From: Micromonospora sp. ATCC 39149
GTDB taxonomy: Bacteria; Actinomycetota; Actinomycetes; Mycobacteriales; Micromonosporaceae
NCBI RefSeq assembly: GCF_000158815.1
Contig: NZ_GG657738.1
Location: 5,996,478-6,060,477 of the forward strand
DNA: 64,000 nucleotides
Direction: 5' to 3'
The translations under genes and the position numbers were made by a program. Positions 9,401 to 19,051 of the stretch are shown here, piece by piece (the stretch's first letter is position 1; each line of letters starts with the position of its first letter). The notes below the pieces were generated by a model, which did no database searches, was not told the DNA's origin, and was given only the letters and a program-made list of their open reading frames with translations.

Positions 9401-9430
9401 TTGACTGAGTAAATTAAGTAGCCTAAGAAT
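9401..9430 (+). promoter_or_regulatory. Promoter with embedded ROK-type operator for the mannoside operon
   Basis: TTGACT (9401-9406), a 17-bp spacer and TAAGAAT (9424-9430) make a good sigma-A-type promoter. The spacer, read on the minus strand as GGCTACTTAATTTACTC, matches elements at 22470-22486 and 23824-23840. CTACTTA (9394-9400) and TAAGTAG (9415-9421) also form an inverted repeat. A repressor bound here would block RNA polymerase. Confidence 0.6.
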
Positions 9431-9493
9431 GCATGCCATGCCCTTCCTGGGCCACGGCGGGCGAGCATCGCCCCCGCACGTGAAAGGACCAAG

Positions 9494-11167
9494 ATGTCTC
9501 TTCTCACCGGCAGGCCGCGCCGCGCTGCGGCGCTCGCGGGCGCAGCCGCGCTCGGCCTCGTGCTAACCGGCTGCTCCGGCGGGACCTCGTCCGCCGGCTC
9601 GGAGGCCACGCTCGTGGCCTACAGCGGCCAAGCGGGCGACTACCAGATCAACTTCAACCCGTTCTCGCCGTCCCGGATCGGGGGTTTCGGCACGATCTAC
9701 GAGTCGCTGTTCTTCTTCAACAAGGCCAGGGTCTCCGACCCGGTGCCGCTGCTCGGGACGCAGCAGTCCTGGAACAAGGACGGCACGATCCTTTCGGTGA
9801 CCCTGCGCGACGGGGTGACGTGGAGCGACGGCCAGCGCTTCACCGCGAAGGACGTCGCGTTCACCTTCGATCTGGTGAAGAACAACCCGGCGATCAACAA
9901 CACCGGGTTCGACGGCACCGCCGCGGCGGTGGACGACACCCACGTCACCTTCACCTTCAAGGCACCCGCCTTCGTCAAGGGCCCCGACGTGCTCGGCGTA
10001 CCGATCGTCCCCGAGCACCTGTGGAAAACCACCAACCCCACCGAGGACGTCGTCGAGAAGCCCATCGGCACCGGCGCCTACCTGCTCAACGAGTTCAAGC
10101 CGCAGGCCTTCACCTACGGGGCGAACCCCAAGTACTGGGGCGGCGAACCGAAGGTCAAGAAGATCCGTTTCGTCTCCCTGTCGGGCAACCAGGCCGGCGC
10201 CGACTCCATCGCGGCCGGCACCACCGACTGGTTCACCGGGCCGATCCCCGACATCAAGAACACGAGGAAGAACTTCCCGAAGTACGACGCGTACACCCAG
10301 TGGCAGAACCAGATGGTGCTCGCCACCTGCTCCAGCGCGGAGATGGGCTGCAAGGGCCCGCAGACCGACCCTGCCGTCCGGCACGCCCTCTACTCCGCCA
10401 TCAACCGGACGCAGCTCAACAAGCTGGCGTTCCAGGAGACCGCGAGCGAAATCTCCCCCACCTTCACGCTCACCCCCAGCCAGGACCGGTTCGTCTCCGC
10501 CAGCCTCGCGGAGAAGGTGGCGCCCATGGCCGCCGAGCCGGAGAAGACCGCGCAGACCCTGGAGAAGGCCGGCTGGGCCAAGGGTGCCGACGGCATCTAC
10601 GCCAAGGGCGGCCAGCGGCTGTCGCTGACGGTCGAGGTCGTCACCGGCTGGACGGACTACATCACCGCGATCGACACGATGGCTTCGCAGGCCAAGGCCG
10701 CCGGCATCGAGCTGCAAGCCGCCCAGTCCTCGTGGAACGAGTGGACGGAGAAAAAGGGATCCGGCAACTTCCAGCTGGTCATCGACTCGCTGGGGCAGGG
10801 CCCCGCGCCGGATCCGTACTACCTCTACACCTACTTCTTCGACTCCGGCACCGGGGCCAAGGTGGGCAAGTCCGCCGGCAACAACTACTCCCGCTACGCC
10901 AACCCCGACGTCGACGCGGCGCTCGACAGCCTGGCCGCGCTCCCGCTCGACGACCAGGCAGCCCGGCAGCCGTACTTCGACACCATCCAGCGGGCGGTCG
11001 TGCGGGACATGCCGTACGTCCCGGTCCTGACCGGCGGGACGACGAGCGTGTGGAACACCGCGAAGTTCAGCGGCTGGCCCTCGGACCAGGACCTGTACGC
11101 CTTCCCCGCGGTGTGGTCGGCCCTCGACGCCGCGGAGATCTTCAAGCGGCTCAAGCCCCAGAGCTGA
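9494..11167 (+). CDS. ABC transporter substrate-binding lipoprotein, SBP family 5
   Basis: A 557-residue lipoprotein preceded by AAAGGACC. The signal peptide ends in the lipobox LTGC. The body is a full-length family-5 (peptide/nickel/oligosaccharide) binding protein, with WSDGQRFTAKDVAFTFDLVK and PIGTGAYLLNEF. The operon context (beta-mannosidase, epimerase, kinase) argues that it captures beta-manno-oligosaccharides rather than peptides. Family-5 proteins that bind cellobiose or mannobiose are known in Thermotoga. Binding specificity is inferred. Confidence 0.92.
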   Translation: MSLLTGRPRRAAALAGAAALGLVLTGCSGGTSSAGSEATLVAYSGQAGDYQINFNPFSPSRIGGFGTIYESLFFFNKARVSDPVPLLGTQQSWNKDGTILSVTLRDGVTWSDGQRFTAKDVAFTFDLVKNNPAINNTGFDGTAAAVDDTHVTFTFKAPAFVKGPDVLGVPIVPEHLWKTTNPTEDVVEKPIGTGAYLLNEFKPQAFTYGANPKYWGGEPKVKKIRFVSLSGNQAGADSIAAGTTDWFTGPIPDIKNTRKNFPKYDAYTQWQNQMVLATCSSAEMGCKGPQTDPAVRHALYSAINRTQLNKLAFQETASEISPTFTLTPSQDRFVSASLAEKVAPMAAEPEKTAQTLEKAGWAKGADGIYAKGGQRLSLTVEVVTGWTDYITAIDTMASQAKAAGIELQAAQSSWNEWTEKKGSGNFQLVIDSLGQGPAPDPYYLYTYFFDSGTGAKVGKSAGNNYSRYANPDVDAALDSLAALPLDDQAARQPYFDTIQRAVVRDMPYVPVLTGGTTSVWNTAKFSGWPSDQDLYAFPAVWSALDAAEIFKRLKPQS

Positions 11168-11203
11168 CCGCCCCAGACGTCGCCCCGAGGAAAGAGCTAT
11201 GCC

Positions 11204-12193
11204 GTGAGTTACTTCCTACGCAAGCTGGGTTTCTACGTCGTTGCCCTGTGGGCCGCCCTGACCCTCAACTTCGCCATCCCGCGCCTCCTGCCCGGCAACC
11301 CCGTCGACATCCTGCTGGCCAAGCTGCAGCAGCGGGGCGGCACGGTCTCCCCGGAGACGCGCAAGGCGTACGCGCTCCTCCTCGGGGGCGACGACACGGG
11401 GCCCCTGTGGAGCCAGTACCTGAACTACCTCAAGAACCTGGTGCGCGGCGACCTCGGGATCTCGGTGAGCTACTACCCGGCCAAGGTCTCCGACGTGATC
11501 CTGTCGTCGCTGCCCTGGACCGTGGTGCTCGTCGGGGTCGCCACCGTCCTCGCCGCGCTGCTCGGGGTGCTCCTCGGCGCGATTGTGGGGTGGCGACCCG
11601 GCACGTGGCTCGACTCGCTGGTCCCGGCCACGACGCTGTTGGCCGCAATACCGTACTTCTGGCTCGCCCTGATCCTCACCTACCTGCTGGCCCGGATTCT
11701 CGGCTGGTTGCCGCTGCAGGGTGGCTACGACGTCGCGCTCACACCCGGTTGGAACGGGCCGTTCATCCTCTCGGCGGTGCAGTACGCGATCCTGCCCGCC
11801 CTGACCATCGTCCTGGCTTCGATCGGCGGGTGGCTGCTCGGCATGCGGAACATGATGGTCTCCACTTTGTCGGAGGACTATGTCCTGACGGCGGAGGCGA
11901 AGGGCCTGTCGCCGAGGAAGATCCGGCGCTCCTACGCGGCGCGCAACGCCGTCCTTCCCTCCGTGGCCGGATTCGCCATCTCTCTCGGGTTCGTGGTCTC
12001 CGGCTCGGTCATCACCGAGCAGGTCTTCTCCTATCCCGGGATCGGCGGGCGCCTGCTCGGTGCCGTGACGAACAACGACTATGCGCTCATGCAGGGGGTC
12101 TTCCTCTTCATCACCCTCGCCGTGCTCGGCGCCAACCTGGTCGTCGACCTGCTCTACGGCCTGATCGACCCGCGCACCCGCGCGCGGCACTGA
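11204..12193 (+). CDS. ABC transporter permease, DppB-like
   Basis: A 329-residue polytopic membrane protein. It uses a GTG start at 11204 after GAGGAAAGAG, with the typical opening FLRKLGFYVVALWAALTLNF. The inner-membrane-component motif is present (EDYVLTAEAKGLSPRKI). It should form the channel heterodimer with the next gene, 13 bp downstream. Confidence 0.95.
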   Translation: MSYFLRKLGFYVVALWAALTLNFAIPRLLPGNPVDILLAKLQQRGGTVSPETRKAYALLLGGDDTGPLWSQYLNYLKNLVRGDLGISVSYYPAKVSDVILSSLPWTVVLVGVATVLAALLGVLLGAIVGWRPGTWLDSLVPATTLLAAIPYFWLALILTYLLARILGWLPLQGGYDVALTPGWNGPFILSAVQYAILPALTIVLASIGGWLLGMRNMMVSTLSEDYVLTAEAKGLSPRKIRRSYAARNAVLPSVAGFAISLGFVVSGSVITEQVFSYPGIGGRLLGAVTNNDYALMQGVFLFITLAVLGANLVVDLLYGLIDPRTRARH

Positions 12194-12206
12194 CGGGGAC
12201 AGCACG

Positions 12207-13262
12207 ATGACGAACCTCACCCCCGCCAGCGCGCCGACCGTGGCTGACGCTGCCGGCACGCTGACCCGGACGACGGTTCCGGCGGGCCGCCGGGCACGGG
12301 CCGGCTGGCGCATGCTTCTGCCCCCCATGACGCCCTGGTTGGCCCTCGGTCTTGCGCTGGTCGTCGGGATCACGCTCTTCGGGATCTTCGCCGTCTATTT
12401 CGTGGGCGACCCCAGGCAGATCCGGGACCAGGGGCTGACGCCGCCGTCGGCGCAGTTCCCGCTCGGCACCACCCAGACCGGGCAGGACGTGCTCGCGCAG
12501 CTCGCCTACGCCACCCGCGGCTCGCTGCAGATCGGCGTGCTCGTCGGCATCCTCGCCACCGTCCTGTCGGCGTTCTTCGGCATCTACGGCGCCTACCGCG
12601 GCGGGTTCATCGACGAGGCGTTCTCCCTGCTGTCGAACGTGTTCCTGGTGATCCCCGGCCTCCCGCTGGTCATCGTGATCTCCGGCTTCGTGCCGCGCGA
12701 GAGCCGCGGCCTGTGGACCATCGTCGTGGTGCTCGCCCTGACGAGCTGGGCCGCGTCGGCACGGGTGCTGCGCGCCCAGACGCTCTCGGTGCGAAACCGC
12801 GACTACGTCGCCGCGTCGAAGGTCGCCGGCGAGAAACCGTGGCGGGTCATCGTCGTGGAGATCCTTCCGAACCTTCTGCCCGTCATCGCGTCCCAGTTCG
12901 TGTTCGCGGTCATCGCCGCGATCCTCGGCGAGGCCGGTCTGGCCTTCATCGGCCTCGGCGCCTCGAACTCCTCGACGCTCGGCACGATGCTCTTCTACGC
13001 GCAGAACGGGTTCGCGCTGTCGCTCGGCGCCTGGTGGTGGTTCGTGCCGCCGGGCCTGATCATCGCGCTCTTCGGGATGGGCCTGTCCCTGGTGAACTTC
13101 TCGATCGACGAGATCATCAACCCGAGGCTCAAGAACCTCCGCCTGTACCGCAAGCGCGCGCGGCAGGTCGCGCGCATGGAGCGGGGACTGGCACGACGCG
13201 GGACAGGTGCCGCGGGCACCCCCGCCGACCGCTCGACCGTTTCGGAGGTGCCCCCGCGGTGA
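12207..13262 (+). CDS. ABC transporter permease, DppC-like
   Basis: A 351-residue permease with a cytosolic N-terminal tail, about six membrane segments and the EAA-type loop RNRDYVAASKVAGEKPWRVI. The C-terminus is a basic tail of about 40 residues. The stop overlaps the GTG of the following ATPase by 4 bp (GTGA), indicating translational coupling. Confidence 0.95.
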   Translation: MTNLTPASAPTVADAAGTLTRTTVPAGRRARAGWRMLLPPMTPWLALGLALVVGITLFGIFAVYFVGDPRQIRDQGLTPPSAQFPLGTTQTGQDVLAQLAYATRGSLQIGVLVGILATVLSAFFGIYGAYRGGFIDEAFSLLSNVFLVIPGLPLVIVISGFVPRESRGLWTIVVVLALTSWAASARVLRAQTLSVRNRDYVAASKVAGEKPWRVIVVEILPNLLPVIASQFVFAVIAAILGEAGLAFIGLGASNSSTLGTMLFYAQNGFALSLGAWWWFVPPGLIIALFGMGLSLVNFSIDEIINPRLKNLRLYRKRARQVARMERGLARRGTGAAGTPADRSTVSEVPPR

Positions 13263-14185
13263 ACACGAGGCTCCCGCACGACAACGCTCCCGCTGCCGAC
13301 GGGTCGAGGGCCGACGCCGTGCTGACGGTCGAGAACCTCACCGTCGTGTACGAGGCGGACGCGCTGGTCACGGCCGTCCGGGACGCGAGCCTGACTCTGC
13401 ACCGGGGGGAGATCCTCGGCCTGGCCGGCGAGTCGGGGTGCGGCAAGACCACCCTGGCGTACGCGATCAACCGCCTGCACCGCCCGCCCGCCAGGATCGC
13501 GTCCGGCCGCGTGACGTTCCACGACGGCGGCGGCGAAGACGTCGACGTGCTCGCGCTGACGGAAGCCGAGCTGCGCGCGTTCCGCTGGGAGAAGCTCTCC
13601 ATGGTGTTCCAGGGGGCGATGAACGCCCTCAACCCCGTCACGACCGTGCGGGCGCAGCTACGCGACACCCTGCTGGCCCACCGCCCCGGCCTGTCGCGGG
13701 CCCAGGTGCGCGAGCGATCCGAAGAGGTGTTGCGACGTGTCGGGGTGGACCCCCGGCGCCTGGGCTCCTTCCCGCACGAGCTGTCGGGAGGAATGCGCCA
13801 GCGAGTCATGATCGCCATGGCGATGCTGCTTGAACCGCAGGTCATGATCATGGACGAGCCCACGACGGCGCTGGACGTCGTCGTCCAACGCGAGATCTTG
13901 AGTGAGATCGTGCGGCTACGCGACGAGCTGGACTTCGCCGTCGTCTTCATCACGCACGACCTGCCGCTGCTGCTGGAGATCAGCGACCGGATCGCCGTCA
14001 TGTTGGCGGGCGAGATCGTCGAGCTTGGCGCGGCCGGCCTGCTGTACCGCCACGCACAGCATCCGTACACGCGCAGGCTCCTCGGCTCGTTCCCGAGCCT
14101 GTCCGGAGCGCGCGGCGCGTTCATCCGCACCGGGGTCGACGAGACCGCCGTACCGACCGACGGCGCCATCGAGGAGCGAGCATGA
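13259..14185 (+). CDS. ABC transporter ATP-binding protein, DppD-like
   Basis: A 308-residue protein with GTG start 13259 inside the GTGA overlap. The Walker A motif is GESGCGKTT, the signature LSGGMRQRV and the Walker B region MIMDEPTTALDV, with the H-loop in FITHDLPLLLEI. It lacks the usual extended C-terminal oligopeptide/dipeptide tail of some DppD proteins. It pairs with the next ATPase, which it overlaps by ATGA. Confidence 0.95.
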   Translation: MNTRLPHDNAPAADGSRADAVLTVENLTVVYEADALVTAVRDASLTLHRGEILGLAGESGCGKTTLAYAINRLHRPPARIASGRVTFHDGGGEDVDVLALTEAELRAFRWEKLSMVFQGAMNALNPVTTVRAQLRDTLLAHRPGLSRAQVRERSEEVLRRVGVDPRRLGSFPHELSGGMRQRVMIAMAMLLEPQVMIMDEPTTALDVVVQREILSEIVRLRDELDFAVVFITHDLPLLLEISDRIAVMLAGEIVELGAAGLLYRHAQHPYTRRLLGSFPSLSGARGAFIRTGVDETAVPTDGAIEERA

Positions 14186-15093
14186 CCCTTGTCCACGTGA
14201 CCGACCTCGTCAAGGACTACCGGATTCGTACGGGCCTGCGCCGCACGCGGCTGCGTGCCGTCGACCACGTCAGCTTCTACCTGGTCCCCGGGCGCACCGT
14301 CGCCCTCGTCGGGGAGTCGGGATCGGGCAAGTCCACCATCGCCAAGATCCTCACGCGCATGGAGAAGCCCACGTCGGGCAGAGTCGACGTGCGTCTCGAC
14401 GACGGCACTCCGGTGCAGGGGTCGCTGTACCGGCGGCAGGTGCAGATGGTCTTCCAGGACCCGTTCGCCTCCCTCAACCCCTTCCACTCGATCGAGCACC
14501 ACATCGCCCGTCCGCTGCGCATCCACCAGCGCACCCGCACCGCCGCCGAGACACACGATCGGGTGCTGGAGATGCTCGAACGGGTCAACCTCACACCTGC
14601 CGAGACCATCGCGCAGCGCCGTCCGCACGAGCTCTCCGGCGGCCAGCGGCAGCGCGTCGCGATCGCCCGCGCGCTGGCGCCGGGGGCGCAGGTACTCGTC
14701 GCGGACGAGCCGGTGTCCATGCTGGACGTCTCGATCCGCCTCGGGGTGCTCAACCTCATGGGCCGCCTGCAGCGGGAGGACCGGCTCGCCGTCCTGTACA
14801 TCACCCACGACCTCGCCACCGCGCGACATTTCTCGGACGAGATCCTCGTGCTCTACCGCGGTCGCATCGTGGAGCGCGGGCCGTCCGATGCGGTGATCCT
14901 CGACCCGCACCACGACTACACCAAGTTGTTGGCGAGCGCGGCGCCGGATCCCGAGCGCCTCGACCGGGTCACGGCCGCGGTGACGGTGGACCGCGACGCG
15001 ATCGACAACAGCGTCTGCTACGACCACCGCACCCGTCGGTGGGAGGAGGCCGGGGTGCCGCCGGCCGCGGCGGACGGCCCGCCCGGGGGCTGA
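14182..15093 (+). CDS. ABC transporter ATP-binding protein, DppF-like
   Basis: A 303-residue ATPase with Walker A GESGSGKST, signature LSGGQRQRV and Walker B VLVADEPVSMLDVS, plus a C-terminal HDYTKLLASAAPDP oligopeptide-type tail. It completes a full five-part importer (SBP, two permeases, two ATPases). The beta-mannosidase starts 47 bp downstream in the same direction. Confidence 0.95.
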   Translation: MTLVHVTDLVKDYRIRTGLRRTRLRAVDHVSFYLVPGRTVALVGESGSGKSTIAKILTRMEKPTSGRVDVRLDDGTPVQGSLYRRQVQMVFQDPFASLNPFHSIEHHIARPLRIHQRTRTAAETHDRVLEMLERVNLTPAETIAQRRPHELSGGQRQRVAIARALAPGAQVLVADEPVSMLDVSIRLGVLNLMGRLQREDRLAVLYITHDLATARHFSDEILVLYRGRIVERGPSDAVILDPHHDYTKLLASAAPDPERLDRVTAAVTVDRDAIDNSVCYDHRTRRWEEAGVPPAAADGPPGG

Positions 15094-15140
15094 CCCAGCT
15101 CCCGTACTTCCGCATTCGTTTTCGAACCCGAGGACATCGC

Positions 15141-17732
15141 ATGGCTCACCTCCCCTCCACCTTCCGTGCCCTGCACCACGGCTGGGCCCTCACCGCCGCC
15201 GCGCTCCCCGACGACGTCCCCGCGGCCGTCGCCGCGGCCCTCGCCGGCGGCGTACCCGCCGTCGTGCCCGGCGAGGCGCACCTGGACCTGCGGCGCGCCG
15301 GCCTGATCGACGACCCGTTCGACGGCGCCAACGAGGCCGCGCAGCAGTGGATCGGCGACACGGCGTGGCGCTTCTCGACGACGTTCAGGTGGTCCGACGA
15401 CCCCTCGACGCGCCACGACCTCGTGGCTCACGGGCTGGACACCGTGGTCACCGTGCAGCTCAACGGCGACGTGGTGGGGCGGACGCAGAACATGCACCGC
15501 TCCTACCGCTGGGACGTGCGCGGGGCACTGCGCGAGGGGGAGAACACTCTCACGGTGACGTTCGCCGCCCCGGTGCCCGAGGCGACGGCGCGGGCTCAGC
15601 GCGACGGCGCCCTGCCGCGCGCCAACCACCACGAGTACAACCAGCTGCGCAAGATGGCGTGCTCGTTCGGCTGGGACTGGGGCATCGACGTCGCCGGTGC
15701 CGGCATCTGGAAGCCGATCGGGCTCGACTCGTGGTCCGGGGTGCGCATCGCCTCGGTACGGCCGCTCGTGGACGTGGTGCCGACCGGGGGGAGCGACGGC
15801 CCCGTCCGCCACGACGACGGCCTGCTGAGAGTGCACGTGGAGGTGGAGCGCGACGGCGTACGCGCCGACGAGGACGTCTCGCTCGTCGTCACCGTCACCG
15901 ACCCCGACGGCGCCACGCTGAACGCCAGCGGCATCGTGCCCGCCGGCGAGACATCCGCCGTGGTCCTCGTCACGGTGACCGACGTGCGGCGCTGGTGGCC
16001 CGTCGGGTACGGAGACCAGCCGCTGTACGGCGTGGAGGTCGAGGCAGGCACCGCGGGCGGCGTCGCGTCCTGGTACGGGCGCGTCGGCTTCCGCACCGTC
16101 GAGCTCGACACGACACCCGACGAGGCCGGGGCACCGTTCCTGCTCCGGGTCAACGGCGAGCGGGTGCTCGTGCGGGGCGCCAACTGGATCCCGGATCACG
16201 CGTTCCTCACCGCGATCGACCGCGACCGGTACGGCCGACGCGTGGCCGACGCGCTGGAGGCCAACATCAACCTGCTGCGCGTGTGGGGCGGCGGCATCTA
16301 CGAGTCCGACGACCTGTACGACCTGGCCGACGAGCACGGCTTGCTGATGTGGCAGGACTTCCTCTTCGCCTGCGCCGCGTACAGCGAGGACGCACCGATG
16401 TGGACGGAAATCGACGCCGAGGCCCGCGAGAACGTGGCACGGCTCAGCCCCCACCCGTCCCTCGTGCTGTGGAACGGCAACAACGAGAACACGTGGGGCT
16501 CGGTGGACTGGGGGTGGCCCGGCCGCCTGGACGGCCGGGGCTGGGGTGACCTCTACTACCGCGACCTGCTGCCGCGCGTGCTCGCCGAGCTCGACCCCAC
16601 GCGCCCCTACTCGCCGGCGAGCCCCTACTCGTTCGGCGACTACCGGCACCCGAACGATGAGCGCTACGGCACCATGCACATCTGGGACGTGTGGAACCGG
16701 GCGGACTACACCGTCTATGCCCGGTACAAGCCGCGCTTCGTCTCCGAGTTCGGCTTCCAGGCGCCGCCCGCCTGGTCCAGCCTCACCAGCGTGGTGCACG
16801 ACGAGCCGCTCGACCCGTTCGGCCCGCAGATGCTGGTGCACCAGAAGGCCAACCTCGGCAACGCGAAGCTCGAACGTGGGTGGAAGGGCCACCTGCCCGA
16901 CCCTGTCACCATCGGGGATTGGCACTGGACCACCCAGCTCAACCAGGCGCACGCCATCCGGTTCGGCGTCGAACACTTCCGCTCCCTGACGCCCCACAAC
17001 ACCGGGACGATCCTGTGGCAGCTCAACGACAACTGGCCGGTGGTGTCCTGGGCCGCCATCGACTTCGCCGAGCGCCGCAAGCCCCTCTGGTACGCCCTGC
17101 GGGCCGCGTACGCCCCGCGCCTGGCCACACTGCAGCCGCGCGCGTCCGCCGAGGCGTGGGCCAGCGCGTGGGAAGGACTCGAGCCGGACCCGGACACCCT
17201 CGCGCTCGTGCTCGTCAACGACACCGCCGAGGCGTTTCGCGGCACCTTCACCGTGACGCGGGAGACGTTCGACGGCACGCTGCTGGCGAAGGCCACGCTC
17301 GAGGCGTCGGTGCCCGCGCGCGGGGCGGCCACGCTGACGGTCCCGGACGAGGTCGCCGCGTTCGGGGATCCCGCCACCGAGGTCATCGTGACCGAGCCCG
17401 ACGACGCCACCGCAGGATTCGCGCCGGCGTTCCGGCACGGCGCCGAGGTGCTCGACCAGCGCCTCGACCCCCAGCCGCTGCGGGTCGAGGCCGTGCCCAC
17501 GGACGACGGCTGCCTGCTGCACGTGACCGCCACGTCCTACACCCGCGACGTGTTCTGCCCTGCCGACGTGGTCGATCCCGCGGCCTGCGTGAACGACGGC
17601 ATGGTGAACCTTCGGGCCGGCCGGTCCGTCACCTTCCGCGTGACGTCGCCGTCAGGCGACCCGCAGGCCTTCGCCGCCGCCGTGCGCTGCGCCAACACCC
17701 TCTTGGGCCCGGCAGAGAGGACCCTTCCGTGA
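15141..17732 (+). CDS. Beta-mannosidase, GH2 (paralogue 1)
   Basis: An 863-residue cytoplasmic enzyme. ATG 15141 is chosen because family homology begins at MAHLPSTFRALHHGW. It removes terminal beta-mannose from manno-oligosaccharides. The sugar-binding GH2 domain is at about 1-190, an Ig-like domain at about 190-300 and the catalytic barrel at about 300-620. The predicted acid/base is Glu449 in WNGNNEN and the nucleophile Glu536 in SEFGFQ. C-terminal beta domains complete a normal length. The stop overlaps the next start by GTGA. No signal peptide, so substrates must be imported, consistent with the upstream transporter. Confidence 0.95.
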   Translation: MAHLPSTFRALHHGWALTAAALPDDVPAAVAAALAGGVPAVVPGEAHLDLRRAGLIDDPFDGANEAAQQWIGDTAWRFSTTFRWSDDPSTRHDLVAHGLDTVVTVQLNGDVVGRTQNMHRSYRWDVRGALREGENTLTVTFAAPVPEATARAQRDGALPRANHHEYNQLRKMACSFGWDWGIDVAGAGIWKPIGLDSWSGVRIASVRPLVDVVPTGGSDGPVRHDDGLLRVHVEVERDGVRADEDVSLVVTVTDPDGATLNASGIVPAGETSAVVLVTVTDVRRWWPVGYGDQPLYGVEVEAGTAGGVASWYGRVGFRTVELDTTPDEAGAPFLLRVNGERVLVRGANWIPDHAFLTAIDRDRYGRRVADALEANINLLRVWGGGIYESDDLYDLADEHGLLMWQDFLFACAAYSEDAPMWTEIDAEARENVARLSPHPSLVLWNGNNENTWGSVDWGWPGRLDGRGWGDLYYRDLLPRVLAELDPTRPYSPASPYSFGDYRHPNDERYGTMHIWDVWNRADYTVYARYKPRFVSEFGFQAPPAWSSLTSVVHDEPLDPFGPQMLVHQKANLGNAKLERGWKGHLPDPVTIGDWHWTTQLNQAHAIRFGVEHFRSLTPHNTGTILWQLNDNWPVVSWAAIDFAERRKPLWYALRAAYAPRLATLQPRASAEAWASAWEGLEPDPDTLALVLVNDTAEAFRGTFTVTRETFDGTLLAKATLEASVPARGAATLTVPDEVAAFGDPATEVIVTEPDDATAGFAPAFRHGAEVLDQRLDPQPLRVEAVPTDDGCLLHVTATSYTRDVFCPADVVDPAACVNDGMVNLRAGRSVTFRVTSPSGDPQAFAAAVRCANTLLGPAERTLP

Positions 17733-19051
17733 CCGCCACCCCGGCCGTCCCCGTGGACCGGCTCGCCCTGCCCGCCCACCACGCATGGCTGGACGCCGAG
17801 TGCCGCCGGCTGCTCGCCTTCGGCGCGCGGTCCGCGCTGCCCGACGGCGGCGCCGCCTACCTGGACACGACTGGCGAACCGGATCCCACGTACGGCGTGC
17901 TCACCTGGATCACCGCCCGCACCACGCACGCGTACTCACTCGGTGTGCTGCTCGGCGTGCCCGGCAGCGCTCCCGTCGCCGACGCCGCGCTGAAGGCCCT
18001 GACCAGCCGACTGCGTGACGCCGAGCACGGTGGGTGGTTCCATGCGCTCGGACCCGACGGCGTCCCCGATCGCGCCGCCGGCAAGTCCTGCTACGACCAC
18101 GCCTTCGTGCTGCTCGCTGCGTCGTCCGCGGCGCTCGCCGGCCGGCCCGGCGGCACCACGCTGCTCGCCGACGCCGCCGACGTCTACCTCCAGCGGTTCT
18201 GGGACGACGACGCCGGTCGCCCGGTGGACACCTGGGACGCCGACTTCACGCGGCCCGACGACTACCGTGGCCTCAACGCCACGATGCACTCCGTCGAGGC
18301 GCTGCTCGCCGTGGCCGACGCCGTCGAGGTGCTCGAGGCCCCGGACGCACCCGCCGTCGGCGGGGGAGCGGCCGCCTGGCGATACCGTGCCGCGCGGGCG
18401 GCACGGTTCGTCGTCGAGCTTGCCGCCACCCACGACGGGCGCCTGCCTGAACACTTCGGGCCGGACTGGGCTCCGGATCTCGGCCGCAACCGCAACCAGC
18501 CGGCCGACCCCTTCGAGCCGTACGGCGCCACCCCCGGACATGGTCTGGAGTGGTCACGGCTGCTGTTGCACGTCGAGGCCGCGGTCGGTGCCGATGACGC
18601 CCTCGCCGCAGCGGCGGTGCGCCTGTTCGACCGGGCCGTCGAAGACGGCTGGGACGCCGACGGCGCGGAGGGCTTCGTCTACACCGTCGACTGGGACGGC
18701 ACGCCCTTGGTGCGCCAGCGGATGCACTGGGTGATGGCCGAGGCGATCGCCGCCGCGGCGGCGCTGTACCGGCGCACTGGCCAGCGGCGGTACGCCGCCC
18801 GCTACGCCGCCTGGTGGGACTACGCCGAGCGTCATCTGCTCGACCACACGGGCGGCTCGTGGTGGCACGAGCTCGACCCGCACAACAGGCCCGCCGCGAC
18901 CGTGTGGCCCGGCAAACCCGATGTCTACCACGCGTTGCAGGCCACGTTGCTGCCGCGCCTGCCGCTCGCGCCCACGCTCGCACGGGCGCTACGGGCGGGG
19001 CTGCTCGGCCCTTCCAGGACGGGCACCGACGGCCGATGGCAGTTGACGTGA
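17729..19051 (+). CDS. AGE-family epimerase/isomerase, probable mannose isomerase
   Basis: A 440-residue (alpha/alpha)6-barrel protein of the N-acylglucosamine 2-epimerase superfamily, GTG start in a GTGA overlap. Conserved His-bearing stretches are visible: ITARTTHAYSLG, RQRMHWVMAEAIAAAAALY and WPGKPDVYHALQATL. Its place after a beta-mannosidase and before a fructokinase-like gene favours mannose-to-fructose isomerisation. Cellobiose/mannobiose 2-epimerase is the alternative. The stop overlaps the next start by GTGA. Confidence 0.85.
   Translation: MTATPAVPVDRLALPAHHAWLDAECRRLLAFGARSALPDGGAAYLDTTGEPDPTYGVLTWITARTTHAYSLGVLLGVPGSAPVADAALKALTSRLRDAEHGGWFHALGPDGVPDRAAGKSCYDHAFVLLAASSAALAGRPGGTTLLADAADVYLQRFWDDDAGRPVDTWDADFTRPDDYRGLNATMHSVEALLAVADAVEVLEAPDAPAVGGGAAAWRYRAARAARFVVELAATHDGRLPEHFGPDWAPDLGRNRNQPADPFEPYGATPGHGLEWSRLLLHVEAAVGADDALAAAAVRLFDRAVEDGWDADGAEGFVYTVDWDGTPLVRQRMHWVMAEAIAAAAALYRRTGQRRYAARYAAWWDYAERHLLDHTGGSWWHELDPHNRPAATVWPGKPDVYHALQATLLPRLPLAPTLARALRAGLLGPSRTGTDGRWQLT

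Noticed and set aside
15018..17522. Minus-strand open frame of 834 codons opposite beta-mannosidase 1
   Set aside because: Long antisense frame mirrored by GC3 bias; the plus strand carries all catalytic motifs.
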